Below are positions 57,980 to 64,000 of a stretch of 64,000 nt of DNA, one piece after another. The notes beneath the pieces are model-generated. The model did no database searches, had not been told where the DNA came from, and worked only from the letters and a program-made list of their open reading frames with translations. The position numbers were made by a program, and so were the translations under genes. The DNA is from Mesostigma viride (lineage: Eukaryota; Streptophyta; Mesostigmatophyceae; Mesostigmatales; Mesostigmataceae): assembly GCA_009746045.1 (NCBI GenBank), contig RPFO01001180.1, positions 110,494 through 174,493 on the forward strand. The letters are read 5' to 3'. Position 1 is the first letter of the stretch. Each line of letters opens with the position of its first letter.

Positions 57980-59200
57980 AGGGTTGCAGATGTTCTAGGA
58001 ACAGCTGGTCCAATGTTGCTATGCATGCAGTTACTCTTGCCATTACGTGTGTCCGTGTGCCTCCAACCATCCCGCCACAATGCCAGCACCCTCCACCCCG
58101 CTAACTCCCACTCGCCCCACTCCCCTGCCTGTTCCATACCCGCCCCACCCACAAATATACGTCACAGACATCCACATGCCGTTATCCATCCCCACCTGAC
58201 TACGGACTACTCTCGCCCCCACGCTGAGGTCCCCCACAACACCGTAACACCGCCCTCCTCCCCCAAACCATCCGATGACCCACCCGACCATCCACCTTGA
58301 GTCCCCCCAAACCAACCTATCTGACTACCACCCTTCCGTATTACATACACCACCTTCCACACCAACATAACAAACCACCTACTAAACAAACCTACCGCCC
58401 CACAACGAGGTTCCCCTACACCACTGCACCCCGCCCACCCCGCCCCCCGCTGCCCCAACATACGATGACTCCACCCCACCATCCACGTGAAGCATAACCA
58501 TCCACCCCGGCCTCCGGGGCAACCAATCAGCTGTCCACTCAACCATAACTGACACTGCTGCACCGACCACCGGCAAGCCCGCCTACGTACCATACCCAAG
58601 CCACCCACGCAACCCAAGCATCCCCAACCCTCACACGAACCTGTGACCTACGCACGAGCTACCTACAACTGCGACTCACAACTACTACATAATCAACCCA
58701 TAACAATGTCCCCCATGACCCCCGCCAAAGGGGGGGGTCCCCCCAATAGTCCAACACACACACACACACACACACTCTACAATACCCAGGACCACGAGTA
58801 CCCACCCAATTCACCTCCCACAACGGTATCACCCACGAGTCCAGTGCCCCACCCATGTCCACAGCGACACCCCGGAGACTTCACCACGCCCACCGACTGC
58901 ACGCACGCACACCTAGCTGCACACTCCCACGCACCTACCCTCGCACGCACGCATGCACGCAGCCATCAACCCACCCACCAAGGCACGCCTGCACAAACGC
59001 GCACATGCACAAGTGCACGCACACGCACACATAGCTGCACACTCTCACGCACCCACTCACGCACGCACGCCTGCACACAGCCATCAACCCACCCGCCAAG
59101 GCACGCCTGCACAAACGCACTCATGCACAACTGCACGCACTCGCCCACGCACGCACACCTAGCTGCACGCCTGCACGCAGTCACGCAATGCATGGCAGCA
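57980..59200 (+). repeat. C/A-rich low-complexity region with (CA)n and a 121-127 bp tandem repeat
   Basis: The plus strand is strongly C- and A-rich and G-poor, with CACCCACC and CCACCCC words, a (CA)n tract at about 58756-58777 and a His/Thr-rich tandem unit of about 121-127 bp (start CACACCTAGCTGCAC near 58907, 59027 and 59154). No gene is credible. Confidence 0.8.
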
Positions 59201-59689
59201 TGCCCGCCTTCTATATCATTCTTGGAATATCATGTTGCATATGGCATTATTATCATGTTTGTAAATTTAACTCCTTGCTTTCTGTATGCTTTCTTTCTTT
59301 GGGGGATGACTTGATGCAGATCGTGGAGCATACAAGCTCGACGAGAAGACGTACACATCAATATTGAGTGAAACCACCGTTGCTGGGCTCTGGCATGCCA
59401 GCTGTTATATGGCCATGAGCCATCAGCTAGCAATCCAGAAATAGGATGAGAGCAGTTTTGAGTCGATGTTTTATATTTTGATGGTATTGAAATGATGAGT
59501 CACAGAATGCCACAATGAAACATAAGTTCATTACTATCAAACAGCGTGATGCCATGAATGCCACGCCTAATACCACAAGATGTGCTAATAACGTATTTAA
59601 TTCATTAATGAATTGTTGGATTTATTGCATGATGGTGTTATGCTTGTTAGAATACACATTTAATTCTGGCAATGGCATGCCTGAGAAAA
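59201..59689. other. AT-rich spacer, no gene seen
   Basis: Only short ORFs without motifs. It leads into the right subterminal repeats. Confidence 0.5.
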
Positions 59690-59970
59690 TGCCCTGAGAT
59701 TTTCAGCGCCTGAGAAAATGCCCTGAGATTTTCAGCCTGAGAAAAAAAAATCTCAGTGTCCACGTAAAATCTCAGTTTCCACTTAGCCCTGAGATTTCCT
59801 GAGATTTCCTGAGAAAAAGCCAATTTTCTCAGGCCAATCTCAGGAAATCTCAGGTCACTTTCTCAGGAAATCTCAGGAAAATCTCAGGAAATCTCAGGAC
59901 ATCTCAGGAAATCTCAGGAAATCTCAGTTTTTTTCTCAGGAAATCTCAGGAAATCTCAGTTTTCTCAGTA
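59690..59970. repeat. right subterminal repeats (TCTCAGGAAA)
   Basis: More than 20 copies of TCTCAGG or CCTGAGA words, mostly in the orientation opposite to the left end, reaching to the inverted repeat at 59973. Confidence 0.92.
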
Positions 59971-59986
59971 GCGAGTTCCTAGTGCT

Positions 59987-62900
59987 CCGCCCCCGGCCTC
60001 GTTGCCGGGGCCTGGGGTGGTCGCGGGCGCGCTGGCGAGTCCCCCTGGGAGGGGCGCCGGCGTTCTCGATCCCCCTCCGCTGGGGGTCTCCCCGGTGGGC
60101 ACTGCCTCCTCCGTGGCCCCGGCGGGCCTGCCGGGCGCTGGTCGGGTCGTGGTGCGCGCGCCTGCCGGCCCGGCTGGGGAGACGCCGCAGGCCCCCCGTC
60201 CTGCCTTTGCTGGCGCCGCTCCCCGCCACTCAGCGCCTGCCGACGGCCTTCACCGGTGTGCCGTGCTGCTTCCCACGGGGTCCCCGTGTGCGGGTGTGTT
60301 CCACAACCGTAACCTCCTCTGCCAGCACCTTCGCGCTGTGCACCCCGATCTCGGCGCGGCGGATCTGCAGGCCATGAGCTGTTACCGGTGCCCGGAAGCT
60401 CACTGCCAGCGGGTGTACTCCATTCACGGGCGCGCTCAGCACGCGCGCGCCTGTGTTGCTCAACGGCCCCTCAACCGGCCAGCAGTCCCGGCCCCCTCCC
60501 CCCTCCCGTCTCGGCTCCCACCGGCTCCCAGCCCCCGCCGCCCGACTACTCGGCCAGTTGGCGTTGGCTTGACACGGTTCCCTGGGATGCATGCGCCATC
60601 AACCCGACGTCTACCCTGACCGACCTCCCCCACCGCGCGCGTAGCCTTTTCGCGCAATGTGCAATCGTTTCTCTCCGGCGCATGCACGCCGCTCCGGACG
60701 ACCCGCTGGGCTTTAAACTGCACATGGTGACCCCCCGCCTGCTCCTCACCCCTCTCGGGCGTGGTGTGCGCGGCCTCCAGGGTGCGGTTATTGCCCGTTG
60801 CCGACGCTTTCTGCAGGGGGACTGGGAGGGGCTGTTTGGCGTGCCGCCCCCGCGCACGGCCCGGCTGTCGGGGGAGGTCAACTTCGAGCGGGTGGCCGCC
60901 GACGTCATCCGCCTCGTCCGCGAGGGGCAGCTCAGCCGGGCCATGACCCGCTTGGAAATGGCCAAGCTCGCCCCCGCCAATGCGGCTACCCTGGCGGCCT
61001 TGGAGGCTCTTCACCCTGCGGAGCCCGGATTCCAGCTGCCCGTGCCGGACCCCCTGCCGGCCCCCCTCCGGCTGGACCGCGACTGCTTCCTGGAGGTGAT
61101 GCGTGCGGTCCCGCGGGCTTCCTCTACCGGGCCGTCGGGCTGGCGCTACGAGCACTTGGAGGTCCTGGTGGGGCATGGGGGCGAGGACATTCTCTTTGAC
61201 ACCCTCATTGACCTGGCGGCTGGTCGCGTTCCTCCCGCTGCGCGCGAGTGGTTAGCGGGCGCTCGCCTCCTCGCTCTGCTCAAGGGTGTCTTGCCCCCCC
61301 CGAGGGCAAGGTGCGCCCGATCGCCTGCGGTGAGGTGCTCCGCAAGCTCGTGGGCAAAGTGATCTGCCGCCAAAAGGCGCCCGAGCTCCGTGCCTTTTTC
61401 TGCCCGCCCCTCGCAGCGGGTGAGACCTCGGTGGCGGCCCAGCTGGGGGTGACGACTCCAGGCGGGGCGGATATCCTCATCCATTCGGTGCAGGCCTACC
61501 TCGAGGCCCACCCCACCCACGCTGTCGTCAAGGTCGACTGCCACAACGCGTTCAACAGTCTGTCCCGCGCCAGCATGTTTGCGGCCGTCATGGAGTCCTT
61601 CGAGGACTTGTACGCTTGGACAGCCGTGTGCTACGGCCAGCCCGGCCAACTGGTTCACATCATGGAGGACGGCACTCGCGGCGGCCTGCTGTCGCGGTCG
61701 GGCACCCAGCAAGGGGACCCCCTGGGACCCCTGTACTTTGCCGCCCCCCTCCAGGGTTGCCTCCAAGCGGTCCATGCTGCCCACCCGGCGGTCGCTATTC
61801 AGGCCTACTTGGATGATATCTACCTTCTGGGCCCTGTGCCGGACACCACCGCGGCTCTGCTGGCACTGCAGACCGCGGTGGCCGACATCAACCTCCAGTT
61901 GACCCTTGCCAAGTGCGCGGTGTACTCGCCCCAAGGTGACTGCTCCGGCTTTCCGCCCCAGCTCTTAGGCCGGGACGAGCGCCTCCATGGGTTGGATGTC
62001 CTCGGCGTTCCGGTTGGCGACCCCGCGTTTGTCATCGATGCTCTGCGGGCCGCCCTCGAGGCACGCACTGAGGTACTGCCCTTGATTGCGCGCCTTCATG
62101 ATTCGCAGACCAAGGGTCTGCTTCTGTGGTTTTGCGCTCACCCTCGCGTCGTTCACTGGCTCCGGGGCGCTCTTCCGTCTCAGGTCCGGCTGGCCGCCGA
62201 GGGCCACGACGAACGCATCCAGTCGGCCTTGGCGCAGCTGGTCCCGGGCCCCGACCTCCCGCCACATGCTATTCGCATTGCCTCCCTGCCTGCACGGATG
62301 GGTGGCTGCGGTCTGACTCGTGCCGCCCGGCTGGCCCCAGCAGCCTTTTTGGGCTCCGTCGCTCAGTCGTGGGCGGAAAGCTGCCGGCTCCTGCCCCTTT
62401 TGGCAACGGCAGCGCCTGACCTCCTGGACCCCAGCAGCCCCTTGCCCTTCGTCACCGCCATCCAGGAGGCCTATGCTGAGATCCAGCAGGCCTGTTCTCC
62501 CGTCCGTGCCGCTCAGGCGGTACAGCGCCACCTCCCTCGCGGCACTCCCTCGGTCGCCTCCGTTCAATCTCCCGCCGCATAATCCCTGCTCGCGTCATCG
62601 ATAAACACCAGAAAACCTACGCGGGTATTCTGCACACGGCTGATTGGATTGCTCTTTTCGCGGACCTCAACGCCCAGGGACGTGCGTGGCTGTTCTCGCT
62701 TTCCTTGCGGAGTGTGGGCTCGGCGTACCTTCGTGCTCTTCCCATGGCCCCCCCATTCGCCTTGGCTCCCAGCCACTACTCGGTGGCGCTCCGGCACCAG
62801 CTATTTGCCCCGCAGCCTCTTGTTCCGGCCGGGCGGCCTTGTGGTAGCTGTGGGCAGCCGCTGGATCCCACGGGGACTCACTACCTTGCCTGCATGGGGG

Positions 62901-63460
62901 GCCAACAGAATCAGAATTGGTATTTGTATTTGCACACTGTCCTCCTGACGGTGGTGCTCGCCATGATTCGGTCGGTTTTCCCCCACGCGAACATCCGGTC
63001 CGAGGATGCGGATGGCGCTGCCTTCTATTCCCCCAACCACCGGCCTGACATCGTGGTGCTGGACTTTGAGGGGGGTGGCCGGCATCTGCTTATTGACGTT
63101 TCGGTGGCGCGGCCCTTGGCTCTTAGCCACGTGGCTGGGGCCTCCCTCACGGCAGGTTACACGGCGGACCGGGCGGAGCGGGCCAAGCTCCTGGCCTACG
63201 GCGACGTCGGGCACCATCGTGTGGTGCCCTTTGTCCTGGAGGAGTTTGGGGCCATGGGGCCCCTGACCTCCGCCTTCTTCAAGGAGTGTTGCCGGCTCCG
63301 GGAGGACCGGCTGGACCTGGAGGGCCAGCGGGCCCCATGGTCGGCGCGGACCTGGACGTCATATTGGCGTCAGCGCTTGTCGGTGGCGCTGACTCGGGCC
63401 ATGGCTGACATCATGCTCCGCCGTACGCGGGCTGATTTTGCGGTGCAGCAGGGCTATTAG
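59987..63460 (+). CDS. retrotransposon protein, C-terminal part: C2H2 fingers, reverse transcriptase, CCHC, endonuclease
   Basis: From 59987 the frame (2, mod 3) continues that of 54368. Two zinc fingers come first (CAVLLPTGSPCAGVFHN with QHLRAVH; CPEAHCQRVYS with QHARAC; about 60257-60450). After a frame change in C-rich sequence (about 60480-60530), the reverse transcriptase begins (ASSTGPSGWRYEHLEVLVGH). A run of eight C at 61294-61301 causes a second shift; nine would keep the frame. Then motif A VKVDCHNAFNSLSR (Asp at 61536), motif B SGTQQGDPLGPL (about 61698-61733) and motif C YLDD (61806-61817). A third shift lies between 62480 and 62580. The last part has CGSCGQPLDPTGTHYLAC (CCHC, 62840-62893) and the endonuclease motif RPDIVVLDF...LLIDVSV (Asp at 63047 and 63095). 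All three shifts again need one extra base. In the nucleus it would nick target DNA and prime reverse transcription there. Confidence 0.85.
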
Positions 63461-63740
63461 GTTCCTCCCGTTAGGCGTTTCCATTGGTCTTATCGTAGTA
63501 TAGAGCTTTGACATGGCTCTGTATATAGGTTTATAGCTGGGCGTTTGCTTTGGTTTGAGTGATTTCACTCTGCTGTAAGTAATTATATTTTTAATATATA
63601 TCGAATAGGCAGGGATATCCATGCCTAGTGCCCGAACGTGGCGACATGAAGTTTATGCCGCGCACTACCCAATTATCTTTCGAGTACTTGTGGTTACACG
63701 TTACTGCCGGTGAGCATGGTGTTACTTGTACTCACCACAG
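63461..63740. other. retrotransposon 3' region and flank
   Basis: AT-rich (GTAATTATATTTTTAATATA near 63580-63600), without a clear poly(A). The 3' junction and any target duplication were not found. Sequence after about 63610 is probably flanking DNA or an intron of the next gene. Confidence 0.45.
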
Positions 63741-64000
63741 GCCTTCAGCAATTTACCCTCCAAGTGCCATGAAGATCTGCGCCACTCCACGTGATGGCAA
63801 CTGTCTGTTTGGGGCTATAACTCATCAGCGCGGACGGGAACCATCAAGGGGACACACCCATGCCGACAGGAAGTCGTGGACTATATGCAGGTATTGTGTA
63901 GATGCCTATGTCGTTGTTCTTTACGTGTTTAGTACCGTGTTTCTTTCCTGCATTTCACATGTCCTTTTCATTGGCCTGTCGACCACAGCATGTTTTGTGC
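63741..64000 (+). CDS. OTU-domain cysteine protease, partial
   Basis: The visible exon is 63741-63890, preceded by ACCACAG and followed by the donor GTATTG. It encodes SAMKICATPRDGNCLFGAIT, the signature around the catalytic Cys of OTU deubiquitinases (DGNC at 63793-63804). After a one-base frame change near 63825-63845 it continues as KGTHPCRQEVVDYMQ, the usual helix after that motif. Upstream exons, if any, were not found; an ATG at 63769 could also be the start. The catalytic His lies outside the window. OTU genes occur both as host genes and as transposon passengers, so the origin is open. Confidence 0.6.

Noticed and set aside
58643..59314. His/Thr-rich ORF of 223 residues
   Set aside because: It is read from C/A-rich low-complexity repeats.

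Overview
This is a eukaryotic nuclear window made almost entirely of mobile elements and satellite DNA. I see no bacterial-style operons, rRNA, tRNA or CRISPR. The best guess for the host is a GC-rich unicellular alga, probably a green alga. The clues are a Penelope-like retroelement with an N-terminal GIY-YIG nuclease (a type described mainly from green algae, protists and invertebrates), introns with GTGCGT and GTGAGT donors, an AAAATGGC-type start context, and proteins rich in Ala, Pro and Gln runs. The host assignment is inference.

Layout. 1-5582: two divergent, frameshifted genes (minus strand: Cys/His-rich and poly-Gln protein; plus strand: Ala/Pro-repeat protein) separated by about 1 kb that holds a 158-bp perfect palindrome. 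6368-7210: (ATGG)n. 7211-15783: right arm of a CACTA-type DNA transposon (copy 1), carrying a nested 5'-truncated LINE and a nested 4.83-kb Penelope-like element. 15784-18228: minus-strand LINE remnants. 19739-21626: a gag-like or unknown ORF flanked by 59-bp direct repeats. 22662-36838 and 47849-52565: one 170-bp satellite array (about 83 + 28 monomers), split by an 11,010-bp CACTA element (36839-47848) with 56-bp perfect terminal inverted repeats and a 2-bp target duplication. 52566 to about 63.6 kb: a non-LTR retrotransposon with PHD, RING and C2H2 fingers, reverse transcriptase, CCHC motif and restriction-like endonuclease, whose ORF is cut by another CACTA-like element (54369-59984, CACTAGGAACTC ends, 2-bp CT duplication). 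63741-64000: first visible exon of an OTU-domain protease gene.

The two homologous CACTA arms (7211-15783 and 44680-47848) act as filled and empty sites for each other. This fixes the borders of the Penelope insertion and of a LINE insertion to the base, and shows a three-exon minus-strand gene kept with the same exon structure in both copies. Many coding frames are broken by single-base shifts, several of them in homopolymers, so either the elements are decaying or the consensus has homopolymer errors. No host housekeeping gene is recognisable.
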